From positions 1 to 42,155 of the forward strand of contig NZ_WTLB01000037.1 of assembly GCF_011378855.1 (NCBI RefSeq): a stretch of 42,155 nucleotides of DNA, read 5' to 3'. Origin of the DNA: Pseudoalteromonas sp. Z1A8. GTDB lineage: Bacteria > Pseudomonadota > Gammaproteobacteria > Enterobacterales > Alteromonadaceae. Below the pieces are notes generated by a model that was not told the origin of the DNA, searched no databases, and saw nothing but the letters and a program-made list of their open reading frames with translations. Within the stretch, counting starts at the first letter, position 1. Every line of letters begins with the position of its first letter. The position numbers were made by a program, and so were the translations under genes. Below are positions 32,506 to 40,441 of this stretch, piece by piece.

Positions 32506-32871
32506 ATGTCTTCAAATTATGCCCAGCATCGTTACCATCAAGAACTCTCTTGCCATTGCTTAAGACCTGGCCTGCATGCACCCATGCTCGTTGCCGATTA
32601 CATAGAAACCGCCCTTAACGTCGCTAAAAAATTTGAGCAACAACGTAATCCCTTGCTTCAAGAGTTTTATCTTAGACGCACACACCATGAAATTATGAAC
32701 AAAATGTGCGACCCTCTTATACATAATGCTATTCGTAAACAATGTTTAGAGCAGTTATACAAACCTTTATTAGCACTAAAACGGTTTTATAAAGTGCATA
32801 ACAATACTGCACAATTTTTAATACTTGAGCGTGAAGCTCGTATTCTTAGTCACGAATTCAACCCTTTTTAA
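32506..32871 (+). CDS. FagA-like protein, Fur-associated gene upstream of fumC
   Basis: A 121-residue Cys/His-containing soluble protein. In pseudomonads a small gene of this size, fagA, lies between a Fur box and fumC in an iron-starvation operon; size, position and the Fur box match that arrangement. The sequence has CHCLRP near the N-terminus and several His and Arg residues (FYLRRTHHEIMNKMC). Its function is unknown. There is no ribosome binding site before ATG 32506 (the preceding bases are a T-run), so initiation is unusual. The fumC start follows 11 bases after the stop. Confidence 0.65.
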   Translation: MSSNYAQHRYHQELSCHCLRPGLHAPMLVADYIETALNVAKKFEQQRNPLLQEFYLRRTHHEIMNKMCDPLIHNAIRKQCLEQLYKPLLALKRFYKVHNNTAQFLILEREARILSHEFNPF

Positions 32872-32882
32872 GGAGCACACTT

Positions 32883-34259
32883 ATGAGCAACTTTAGAACA
32901 GAATCAGACAGCATGGGCGAACTAAAAGTACCTACTGATGCGCTCTATCAAGCGCAAACACAGCGAGCGGTTAATAATTTTGCCATTAGTGGCTTACCTA
33001 TGCCAAAGCAATTTATAACTGCACTGGCTTATATAAAACAAGCCGCTGCACAAAGTAACTGTGAGCTAGGCCATTTAAGCAAAGCTAAAGCCGATGCAAT
33101 TGAGCAAGCTTGTCAAAGTATTATTGATGGTGAACATGTTGAGCATTTTCCCGTTGATATTTTTCAAACAGGTTCTGGCACAAGCTCAAATATGAATGCC
33201 AATGAAGTTATTGCAACGCTTGCTAGCCGGATAGGCAATGAAAGCATTCACCCTAATGATGATGTAAACATGGGGCAAAGCTCTAACGATGTAGTCCCTA
33301 CTGCTATCGCACTCAGTAGCGCAATAAATGTAGTATACGAATTACTTCCTTCGCTTGAAAATTTATCGCAAAGCCTGGAAAAGAAAAAAGCTGAAGTAGG
33401 CCATATAGTTAAAACGGGCCGTACGCATTTAATGGATGCAATGCCTGTAACGTTTGATCAAACACTCAGTGCATGGCAGTCACAAGTTAATCATGCCGCA
33501 GCAGGAATTAGACATAGCTTAGAGCGTGTATGCGAACTTGCACAAGGCGGTACAGCTGTTGGAACAGGAATAAATGCAGACCCTAAGTTTGCAGCCAAAT
33601 TTGCAGAAAATCTGAGTGCCAATGTAGGCATTAGATTTACGCCTAGTAGTAACTTTTTTTATAATATAGGTTCACAAGACGCCATCGTCGCGCTTTCGGG
33701 GCAATTAAAAGTACTCGCTGTAGCACAAATGAAAATAGCGAATGACCTACGCTGGATGAACTCAGGACCACTTGCAGGTTTAGGTGAAATAGAGCTTGAA
33801 GCGCTTCAACCTGGCTCATCTATTATGCCAGGTAAGGTAAACCCAGTAATACCAGAAGCCGCAGCCATGGTAAGCGCACAAGTTATTGGCAACGACGCCA
33901 CTATTACCGTAGCAGGTCAAGCGGGTAATTTTGAGCTAAACGTTATGCTCCCAGTCATTGCGTATAATATTTTGCAAAGCATAGAATTACTTGCAAATAG
34001 CGCACAAGCGCTGGGCGATAAAGCGATTGCCAGTTTTAAGGTGAATCAGCCAAATATAGATAAAGCACTCGCTAAAAATCCAATTTTGGTAACTGCGCTT
34101 AATCCGGTGATCGGTTATGAAAAAGCAGCAAAAATAGCAAAGCAGGCTTATAAAGAAGCCCGCCCTATTATTGATGTAGCCGAACAAGAAACCGATTTAC
34201 CACGCAGTGAACTCGAAAAACTACTTAACCCCACCAAACTAACGCAGGGTGGACTTTAA
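32883..34259 (+). CDS. fumC: Class II fumarate hydratase FumC
   Basis: Iron-independent fumarase converting fumarate to malate in the TCA cycle. The 458-residue length is normal. The superfamily signature GSSIMPGKVNP is at residues 311-321 with the catalytic loop serine; the N-terminal FRTESDSMGELKVP, the QTGSGTSSNMNANEV block and GRTHLMDAMPVTF are diagnostic. ATG 32883 is preceded by AAGGAG. Lying behind a Fur box and the fagA-like gene, it should be induced in low iron to replace iron-sulfur fumarases, as is known for the Pseudomonas arrangement. Confidence 0.97.
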   Translation: MSNFRTESDSMGELKVPTDALYQAQTQRAVNNFAISGLPMPKQFITALAYIKQAAAQSNCELGHLSKAKADAIEQACQSIIDGEHVEHFPVDIFQTGSGTSSNMNANEVIATLASRIGNESIHPNDDVNMGQSSNDVVPTAIALSSAINVVYELLPSLENLSQSLEKKKAEVGHIVKTGRTHLMDAMPVTFDQTLSAWQSQVNHAAAGIRHSLERVCELAQGGTAVGTGINADPKFAAKFAENLSANVGIRFTPSSNFFYNIGSQDAIVALSGQLKVLAVAQMKIANDLRWMNSGPLAGLGEIELEALQPGSSIMPGKVNPVIPEAAAMVSAQVIGNDATITVAGQAGNFELNVMLPVIAYNILQSIELLANSAQALGDKAIASFKVNQPNIDKALAKNPILVTALNPVIGYEKAAKIAKQAYKEARPIIDVAEQETDLPRSELEKLLNPTKLTQGGL

Positions 34260-34330
34260 TAAACGATATTTTTCACTGCTTTAATTACTTGATAATATAG
34301 TTTTTATTGCCGTAAAAAATGCACCGTGTA

Positions 34331-34359
34331 TGATAGTGATGAATATTTCATCACTATCA
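34331..34359 (+). promoter_or_regulatory. Perfect 13-bp hairpin before the lipoprotein pair
   Basis: TGATAGTGATGAA, loop TAT, TTCATCACTATCA. The AAGG ribosome binding site follows immediately, and the ATG at 34369 nine bases after the stem. It lacks a U-tract, so it is an operator or 5' UTR hairpin rather than a fumC terminator. Confidence 0.55.
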
Positions 34360-34368
34360 AGGTTTGTT

Positions 34369-34902
34369 ATGCGTACCCCATTGTTAGCCATACTTTTACC
34401 ACTTTGTTTAACTGCATGCTTAGATAAAGCACCCACTGAAACGCAGCAAGTAACAATCACCTCAGAAACTGAAGCACCAAAGCAAGAGCTACAAAAGCTA
34501 AAAGAAAATACTCAATTACAAGAAAATACTAAAAAGAACGTAGTTGCTGAAAAAATACCAAAAGCTGATTTAAAAAACGTTTCAATAGACGATATAAAAG
34601 CAGCCAAAACCCAATTAAATACACTAATTGCAGATAAACAATGTGATACAAGCACTCAATGTAGAGTAAATGCAGTAGGTAGTCGCGCATGTGGCGGGCC
34701 AAGCAGCTTTGTTGTGTACTCAACAAACGCAGCATCTGAGGAACAAGTAGCTACCCTTAGCGACAAAATTACTAAGCTTGAAAGTAGTTATAATTCACAA
34801 AAAGGGATGATGAGCATTTGTCAGCATTTAACAACGCCAAGCACGCAGTGTGTTGAAAATAAATGTGTTAAACTTGAAAGCTCAGCGGTAAGTGCATTTT
34901 AA
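34369..34902 (+). CDS. Lipoprotein with RACGGPS motif, copy 1
   Basis: A 177-residue lipoprotein. The lipobox LTAC follows a short signal peptide (MRTPLLAILLPLCLTAC) when ATG 34369 is used; an in-frame ATG 13 codons upstream would put the hairpin at 34331-34359 into the coding sequence. After a Thr/Glu/Lys-rich linker comes a C-terminal domain of about 80 residues with a repeated-looking cysteine pattern: CDTSTQCRVNAVGSRACGGPSSFVVYS, then ICQHL and QCVENKC. The next gene encodes the same domain. I know no function for the family; disulfide-stabilised envelope attachment is inferred. Confidence 0.75.
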   Translation: MRTPLLAILLPLCLTACLDKAPTETQQVTITSETEAPKQELQKLKENTQLQENTKKNVVAEKIPKADLKNVSIDDIKAAKTQLNTLIADKQCDTSTQCRVNAVGSRACGGPSSFVVYSTNAASEEQVATLSDKITKLESSYNSQKGMMSICQHLTTPSTQCVENKCVKLESSAVSAF

Positions 34903-34912
34903 GGATAACGTT

Positions 34913-35314
34913 ATGAGTTGTTTACCATCGGCAATTAAACTATCAATTTTAAGCATTGCTAGCAGCATTTTATTACTAAGTGGTTGTGCTAGTACTGTGA
35001 CGTCAAATGAGCAAAGTAAAAACTTATCTGACTTAAACTATGATCTGAATAACATGGTGAGTAATAACAGCTGCACTGCAAGCTTTCAGTGCAAAGTACT
35101 TGAAGTGGGCGCCCGCGCATGCGGCGGACCGAGTAAATATGCTGTTTATTCAACGCTAAACACATCTCAAGAAGAAGCAGAACAGCTTGCTCAACAAATA
35201 ACAAAACAAGAAAACATACAAAATAAAGCACAAGGCTTAGCTGATTGTTCTCCTGTACTTGAAGTGCAATCGCTGTGTATTAACCACCAATGCCAGTCGT
35301 TTGATATAAAATAA
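34913..35314 (+). CDS. Lipoprotein with RACGGPS motif, copy 2
   Basis: A 133-residue lipoprotein with lipobox LSGC. Its domain has CTASFQCKVLEVGARACGGPSKYAVYS, then a helical EEAEQLAQQITKQE and two further cysteine pairs, parallel to copy 1, so the two are a tandem duplication that has diverged. AAGGATAA precedes ATG 34913, ten bases after the copy 1 stop; the genes form one operon. It is convergent with the yjf-like cluster. Confidence 0.75.
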   Translation: MSCLPSAIKLSILSIASSILLLSGCASTVTSNEQSKNLSDLNYDLNNMVSNNSCTASFQCKVLEVGARACGGPSKYAVYSTLNTSQEEAEQLAQQITKQENIQNKAQGLADCSPVLEVQSLCINHQCQSFDIK

Positions 35315-35343
35315 AAACGGCCGCGTATAAGCTAATTTCAGCG

Positions 35344-35529
35344 TTAACTTAAATACGGAATTAACGCTGAAATTACTACCACCAGTACCACGCAAATACC
35401 CGCTTTAATAATGTATTTCATGGGCATTGTTTTAAGCACCCAATATGCATAAATAAAACGTACAAAATAACTCGCCGCAGTACCAAACAACGCAAAAATA
35501 ATTAAGTAAGCAATTAAAACAATATTCAT
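35344..35529 (-). CDS. Small two-helix membrane protein at the end of the yjf-like cluster
   Basis: A 61-residue protein with two hydrophobic helices (about 3-30 and 41-60). AGG lies eight bases before ATG 35529, and it starts 15 bases after the preceding gene, so it is co-transcribed with the PspA-containing cluster. No known family. Confidence 0.65.
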   Translation of the reverse strand: MNIVLIAYLIIFALFGTAASYFVRFIYAYWVLKTMPMKYIIKAGICVVLVVVISALIPYLS

Positions 35530-35544
35530 AAAAACCTAATTAAA

Positions 35545-35871
35545 TTATTTCACTTTTTTATTTTTAGTGTGAGCTATTAATAAATCAGCTACTTGTTGCT
35601 TTACGGCTCGCTTATCATCGCTTTGTACATCAAAGCGACTGGCTAGTTGCGCTATTTCATCATCATTTAAGTTAAACGATAAACGTTGACGCGTTTTTTT
35701 AGACTTTACGTCTAAGCCAAGTATTTTTCGGATCATATCTGACGGCGTTAGCTCTTGATCAATTGCCTGCTTTTTTATCAGCTTTTGAACTTCGCTGCTT
35801 AGATCAAATGCCATCTGCGTGGCACGTACAGCTTGTTCCTGACGTAACCACTTGTCTTTAGCATCACTCAC
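35545..35871 (-). CDS. Small cytoplasmic protein in the yjf-like cluster, possibly RHH-like
   Basis: A 108-residue charged protein. LTPSDMIRKILGLD recalls the helix-turn region of ribbon-helix-helix proteins, and a second half has similar strand-helix spacing (RLSFNLNDDEIAQLASRF), but this is weak. GTG 35871 overlaps the stop of the preceding gene (GTGA), so it is coupled. A regulator of the cluster is possible by position; a specific function is not shown. Confidence 0.65.
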   Translation of the reverse strand: MSDAKDKWLRQEQAVRATQMAFDLSSEVQKLIKKQAIDQELTPSDMIRKILGLDVKSKKTRQRLSFNLNDDEIAQLASRFDVQSDDKRAVKQQVADLLIAHTKNKKVK

Positions 35872-36506
35872 TTAGCATCTCCAGGAAACAAGTCTACGAT
35901 ATCTGTCATTGGACGCGTCAGCGTTAGCGATACTTCGGTTTCGCCGCCATCCCAAATTTCGATATTTAAACCAAAGCCTTCATTATCTGACGCTAAGCAA
36001 ATCATTTCACATGGCTCGCCACCTTCTTGCTCATAACGAGGCAAAGCTTGGTTGCGGTAGTCTTTATTATGGAAATAACACACATAAGGCGACTCGCTTT
36101 GTTGATAGCTTTTAGCTAAAAACTGCATAAAGCGCTCTGGTGTATTTTGCACTGTAATGTGGGTTAAGGACTCTTCATCAAAAATACGCGCAAACTCATC
36201 AAGGCTAAAAATTTCTTCAACTTCGTTTCGTTGAATTTTAATAGAAAAGTTTGCCCACTCTTCACCGTCATCTTGCTCAATTTGTAAAAATACAACTTGC
36301 CCGCTATTTGTCTCAAGTACAAATTCAGTATCACTACTGTGCTGGTATTGGTAAGTTTGAATACCAGTAACGCGTAACGTTTCACCTTTTAACCATGTTG
36401 GATAAGCAAATGAGTCTATAACGCTAAACATGTCGCCTACTTTAAGATCGCTTGGATGATTAAGCTGACGCTCTGGCTCTTTTTTAGATTTGAAAAAATT
36501 AAACAT
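35868..36506 (-). CDS. YjfK-position protein (DUF2491- or DUF4178-like)
   Basis: A 212-residue soluble protein that begins MFNFFKSKKEPERQ and has a beta-rich core (LKVGDMFSVIDSFAYPTWLKG, TEFVLETNSGQVVFLQIEQDDGEEW). It resembles DUF2491/YjfK and DUF4178 proteins, which accompany PspA (YjfJ) and DUF350 (YjfL) proteins in stress clusters; I cannot settle which family without a search. ATG 36506 was chosen: sequence further upstream in frame lies in the 36527-36562 hairpin. The only ribosome binding site candidate (AGAAGG) sits in a small hairpin with CCTTC. Confidence 0.75.
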   Translation of the reverse strand: MFNFFKSKKEPERQLNHPSDLKVGDMFSVIDSFAYPTWLKGETLRVTGIQTYQYQHSSDTEFVLETNSGQVVFLQIEQDDGEEWANFSIKIQRNEVEEIFSLDEFARIFDEESLTHITVQNTPERFMQFLAKSYQQSESPYVCYFHNKDYRNQALPRYEQEGGEPCEMICLASDNEGFGLNIEIWDGGETEVSLTLTRPMTDIVDLFPGDAK

Positions 36507-36526
36507 AGGAAGGTTGCCTTCTAAGC

Positions 36527-36562
36527 AAAAAAGGCAACTGAGCAAAACTCAGTTACCTTTTT
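36527..36562 (-). terminator. Hairpin terminator or attenuator between pspA-like and yjfK-like genes
   Basis: On the minus strand AAAAGG-AACTGAG type arms (14 bp, one mismatch) close a 5-nt loop and end in six U. It lies inside an operon, so it probably lowers expression of the downstream genes relative to the PspA gene. Confidence 0.7.
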
Positions 36563-36580
36563 AAAGTATAAACGTAATGG

Positions 36581-37273
36581 TTAGCTATTTTGCTTCGCTT
36601 TAATGCGAGCTAAAATATCAGCACTTTTTGGACTTGTGTCACCAATACCGGCTTCAGCCATTTTAGCTTTTAAGTCATCGCCATTTACGTCTGACTCAAG
36701 TTGCTTTGCAGCACCAAGCTGGTCACTACGATCTTGTTGACGCTGTTTAATGCGTTCAAGCGATTGACGAGCCGATGTCATAGACGAGCTATTTGTATTA
36801 AGCGTGCTGTTAACAGCCATTGTTGCCTGCTGTACGCTTTCAGTGGTTTTAACCATAGTAAGCTGACGCTGATTCTCTTTAATCGATTTTTCAGCATCTT
36901 TAACTTGCTGCTTAAGCGCAACAATGTGATTGCTAAAACCAGATAATACTTGCTCGTTTTCAGCTTTTTCAGCTTCAAAGTCACCAATTTTTTCTGCAAT
37001 TTCTAATGCTAGCGCTTCGTTACCCTTTTCAAGAGCTTGGCCTGCATACGCTTCGTGTTCAGCGATTGAAGCATCTACTGCGCTAATTTTACGCTTAGTT
37101 TGCATTTCTTTAGCCATTACTTCTGTAAGACTTTTTTTAGCGCGGTGAAGTGCATTTTGTGCGTCTGCAATTTCTTGCTCAAAAATACGGATGCCGTTTT
37201 TGTCTACAATTGCTTCGCCTGCTTCACGAGCGCCGCCACGTACTGCTGTAAATAATTTTTTTAAAATACTCAT
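36581..37273 (-). CDS. PspA/IM30 family protein (YjfJ-like)
   Basis: A 230-residue almost wholly helical membrane-associated protein of the phage-shock PspA/IM30/Vipp1 family, which coats and stabilises the inner membrane. The N-terminal amphipathic start (MSILKKLFTAVRGGAREAGEAI) and long coiled-coil helices (about 25-145) are typical; a disordered tail ends with a short helix (SADILARIKAKQ). In E. coli the YjfJ branch lies with yjfI, yjfK and yjfL, as here. ATG 37273 is preceded by GGAGTTAAG. The upstream gene (DUF2170) ends 24 bases before. Confidence 0.9.
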   Translation of the reverse strand: MSILKKLFTAVRGGAREAGEAIVDKNGIRIFEQEIADAQNALHRAKKSLTEVMAKEMQTKRKISAVDASIAEHEAYAGQALEKGNEALALEIAEKIGDFEAEKAENEQVLSGFSNHIVALKQQVKDAEKSIKENQRQLTMVKTTESVQQATMAVNSTLNTNSSSMTSARQSLERIKQRQQDRSDQLGAAKQLESDVNGDDLKAKMAEAGIGDTSPKSADILARIKAKQNS

Positions 37274-37297
37274 AATCTTAACTCCACTAACTAGCTA

Positions 37298-37711
37298 TTA
37301 ATCGTTTAAATACAAGGTCACGGCTTCTAGTGCGTCTATAGCGTTATCAGCTAATGTCACTAGTTCGTGGGTAACGTCATCTAATGATGAATTTACCGAC
37401 AGTGCACCAAAAATCGCGTATTTATTATCGATTTTAGCAAATGCACTCAGTGGAATCGGCACGTTTAAACGTAGTAATGTTTCGTTTAACTCGTTGCGTA
37501 ATTCACTCTTAACTTCATCTTCGTCAAACAAGTAGCTAATACATAACAACTGCTCTTGTGTTTGAGTAACAAAAATTGGAAGTTCATCATTTCCATCAAC
37601 AATGACTTGTAAAACATCTTGCTCGCCAGGGTTGGCAATCAAGAAAGACTCAAAGTTAGCGCCTTCAGTTTCAAAAGAAGCTAATTTTATTGAAAGTTCA
37701 TTTAATTCCAT
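37298..37711 (-). CDS. DUF2170 family protein (YjfI-like)
   Basis: A 137-residue acidic cytoplasmic protein that matches DUF2170, the YjfI family: a beta-rich start (FLIANPGEQDVLQVIVDGNDELPIFVT), a middle block LLRLNVPIPLSAFAKIDNKYAIFGAL and a helical end DNAIDALEAVTLYL. It is commonly encoded directly before the YjfJ-type PspA. The gene begins a sub-operon: two palindromic operators lie at 37732-37778, between it and the spermidine-synthase-like gene. Confidence 0.88.
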   Translation of the reverse strand: MELNELSIKLASFETEGANFESFLIANPGEQDVLQVIVDGNDELPIFVTQTQEQLLCISYLFDEDEVKSELRNELNETLLRLNVPIPLSAFAKIDNKYAIFGALSVNSSLDDVTHELVTLADNAIDALEAVTLYLND

Positions 37712-37731
37712 GTCTCTGCCTTTTGTCGTTT

Positions 37732-37778
37732 GACATATTATGTCTGAGTTAAGATTCTCATGGTCGACATATTATGTC
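37732..37778 (-). promoter_or_regulatory. Two identical palindromic operators before the DUF2170-PspA sub-operon
   Basis: GACATA-T-TATGTC occurs at 37732-37744 and again at 37766-37778, 34 bp apart. The second copy is extended by GT/AC, and on the minus strand it begins with a -35-like TTGACA. Two identical perfect palindromes in a 79-bp gap strongly suggest a dedicated regulator and internal promoter. Confidence 0.7.
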
Positions 37779-37790
37779 AACCATGTTTTA

Positions 37791-39512
37791 TTAGTTTTTA
37801 TACAATTCGCTTTCTATTTGCCATGCTGTGCGATAGTAATCATACAACTGACCAGAGCCTAACCTATTGACCTCAATACTTTTAACTTTTTCAAAGTAAT
37901 GATTAGGAAATACAAAACTTGCCAATAAATATTCTTTACTGATCCATCTTGATGGTACTGGCATAGTCGCTATATCGTTAATACGACCACTGGCCGACTG
38001 ACCCATTTTAGTCGCTATAGTCCAGCCCCACTGTCCAAACGAAGGTATATTTTGCTGATATTGCTCAACATACCCAAACCCTGCAGCTTTAACCGTTTTG
38101 CCTATACTCAAAAATGCTTTTTTAGCATGATAAGGAGAGGTCGATTGAACTGCCATTGCGCCATCGGGAGCTAATAACTGGCGTACATGATTATAAAAAT
38201 AATCACTGTACATTTTATTTAGGTCAGGATGATTAGGATCGGGTAAATCAATTAAAATAGTGTCGAACTGCTTAGATTGATCGAGCAGCTTTTCAACTTC
38301 TAAAAATGCATCACCCACAATTATGTTGGCGCGCGAGTCTTGCATCGATTTATTATTTAGCTGCAGCAATCGCTCACTAATATGCTCTGGTGACGTAAAG
38401 TCACCGTCTTTATGACCAAATAAATTGAGAAGCTGCGCGTCTAAATCTATAAGCGTTACTTCACTCACTGGCCATTTTAAAACATCTCTAAGTGCAAGCC
38501 CGTCACCACCACCAATTATTAATACACGGTCGTGCCTGTTAGAGGCAAGCATTGCAGGATAAACCAGCATTGAATGATATATTTGCTCATCAATACTTGA
38601 GAACTGCAAACGCCCATTTAAATATAAATCGGTGATCGGTTGCGGCTGGTTTTTACTTAATCTCTCAGTTAAAACAACGTGCTGATACTTAGTTGCCTGT
38701 GAGTAAATCACTTTATCTTTATATAAAACATTGCTTAGATTGTTCATCCAACCACTGCCAAATACCAAAATAAAACCAAATAATGCCAACAATGCTATAT
38801 GGCAAACTAAAAGCGCCTTAGCAAAGCGTACATATGTGTGGTAACGCCATAAAAACGCGAGCCCTGCAATGATATTAAATAATGCCGTCCACGCGGCAGC
38901 CTGCATTATAGGCATTGAGAGCATGATGCTTACCCAAATGGCAGCACCAATACCGGCGCCAATATAATCGGCACCATAAATAGTCCCTGCATTGTTCTCC
39001 AAAAATCGGCCATAAACATGTTGGCGAATACGCGCTATAAGCGGTATTTCCATACCAATAAATAAACCCAGTATTAAACCAAAAACATAAGGTAGAAAAC
39101 GTGACCACTCTTGAAGCTTTTGAAATACGTAACCATTAAGTACAACATCAGGGGGTAAGTTAAAAATACTCGAAAATAAATGAGGAAGAGAATAACTAAC
39201 TGCTATTACACCCGCTATCGCTAAAATGCAGCCCATGCCAACCAAAGCAATAATGCTTTCTAGCCAGGCAAAAGCGGTAAATGCATCTTTAAACCAACGC
39301 GCTAAAAAAGCGCCTAAGCCCATTGCTACAATCATAGTACCGATCATAGCGTAAATAGCGCTCTCTACTGAGCCAAGTACACGGCCCGCATAATGAGACA
39401 GTAAGTATTCATAAATAAGGCCGCACCCAGCAAGCACGGCCATAACAGTAATAAGTAGTATATCGTGCCCAAGTAAGCGAGACTTACTTGGGGGAGTGTT
39501 GGTTGATGACAC
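37791..39512 (-). CDS. Membrane-fused spermidine-synthase-like protein (polyamine aminopropyltransferase)
   Basis: A 573-residue protein. Residues about 1-245 form a membrane domain of seven or eight helices (ILLITVMAVLAGCGLIYEYLLSHYAG is typical of the family). Residues about 270-540 are a spermidine-synthase-type domain: VLIIGGGDGLALRDVLKW binds decarboxylated SAM, VTLIDLDAQLL follows, and LIDLPDPNHPDLNKMYSDYFY contains the catalytic-region aspartate. It transfers an aminopropyl group or acts on a related substrate; polyamine specificity is not proven. GTG 39512 follows the DUF350 stop by three bases. In this cluster it may tie polyamines to envelope stress. Confidence 0.85.
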   Translation of the reverse strand: MSSTNTPPSKSRLLGHDILLITVMAVLAGCGLIYEYLLSHYAGRVLGSVESAIYAMIGTMIVAMGLGAFLARWFKDAFTAFAWLESIIALVGMGCILAIAGVIAVSYSLPHLFSSIFNLPPDVVLNGYVFQKLQEWSRFLPYVFGLILGLFIGMEIPLIARIRQHVYGRFLENNAGTIYGADYIGAGIGAAIWVSIMLSMPIMQAAAWTALFNIIAGLAFLWRYHTYVRFAKALLVCHIALLALFGFILVFGSGWMNNLSNVLYKDKVIYSQATKYQHVVLTERLSKNQPQPITDLYLNGRLQFSSIDEQIYHSMLVYPAMLASNRHDRVLIIGGGDGLALRDVLKWPVSEVTLIDLDAQLLNLFGHKDGDFTSPEHISERLLQLNNKSMQDSRANIIVGDAFLEVEKLLDQSKQFDTILIDLPDPNHPDLNKMYSDYFYNHVRQLLAPDGAMAVQSTSPYHAKKAFLSIGKTVKAAGFGYVEQYQQNIPSFGQWGWTIATKMGQSASGRINDIATMPVPSRWISKEYLLASFVFPNHYFEKVKSIEVNRLGSGQLYDYYRTAWQIESELYKN

Positions 39513-39515
39513 TGA

Positions 39516-40415
39516 TTATGCGCCTAGTAATGTTGCCATAGTGATACCTACCGCAAATGATACTGCTGCAGAAATAGTTGCTACACCTACATTTTTTTGA
39601 CGATTAACTTCATCTGAAATATCGCAACCAGATAAAATTATTTTAATTGTCACTAAGTGTAAAATAATAAATGCGACAAGGCTCACTACTGCGCTAATAG
39701 CCCAGTATAGTAAACTCGCATTAATGTTATCCGCAGCGTAAGGTGCAACACCAGTTGCTGCCGTGATAGCTAATGCACTACCTACTAAAAATCCAGCGTA
39801 ACGAATACCCACAGCTAAGTTACCATCAACAATTGCTTGTTGTAGGCAGTCGCCATTTTTATTTGTACGCTTAAATAACTGCACTCGGTACTGGCTAACA
39901 AGTAGTAATACAATGCTACCTATAATAAAGGCGGCAATTACAATTGGAAGACCATGCCAGCCATCAGTAGCCACCCATAAAAGAGCTGAGCGAATAACAA
40001 TAGCGACACTAACAACATGACCAAAATCAATTATTGAAGCTGTAACGTTACCTTTAACGATTTCATCGTGCAGACTTACTTTACGAAGTGCTACTTTATC
40101 TTGAAAGAAGTGACCCAATTTAATAAGTACAATAGCTAATGCGCCGTAAGCTAACATTTGCAGCGCTTCTTGTTGCAGTGTTGCAGCAAAAGCTCCGCTA
40201 CTTACACCCGTTAATACAATCGCCAGTGCCACTAAGCCAGCGGCAAAGCTAATACCAAAAGCAAAGTTATCACGCTCTGTTATTTCATCATTTGCGTGTA
40301 AGTTTGAAACCCAGCCTTTTATATATTTAAGGCTTACAAATAATAAAACAATAATTGCAAAATCGATCGCCAGCGCTTGTAGCGACCACATAGTTATTCC
40401 ATTAAATTCATACAT
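39516..40415 (-). CDS. Duplicated DUF350 membrane protein (YjfL-like)
   Basis: A 299-residue integral membrane protein with about eight helices arranged as two DUF350 units, roughly residues 10-140 and 155-295. The first has FGISFAAGLVALAIVLTG and a second unit repeats the pattern (VGIRYAGFLVGSALAITAATG). E. coli YjfL has one such unit. Its function is unknown; it recurs with PspA-like YjfJ. ATG 40415 is preceded by GGAGTTAG. It is coupled to the downstream aminopropyltransferase gene. Confidence 0.85.
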   Translation of the reverse strand: MYEFNGITMWSLQALAIDFAIIVLLFVSLKYIKGWVSNLHANDEITERDNFAFGISFAAGLVALAIVLTGVSSGAFAATLQQEALQMLAYGALAIVLIKLGHFFQDKVALRKVSLHDEIVKGNVTASIIDFGHVVSVAIVIRSALLWVATDGWHGLPIVIAAFIIGSIVLLLVSQYRVQLFKRTNKNGDCLQQAIVDGNLAVGIRYAGFLVGSALAITAATGVAPYAADNINASLLYWAISAVVSLVAFIILHLVTIKIILSGCDISDEVNRQKNVGVATISAAVSFAVGITMATLLGA

Positions 40416-40441
40416 ATTATTCTAACTCCAACTTTATTCTT

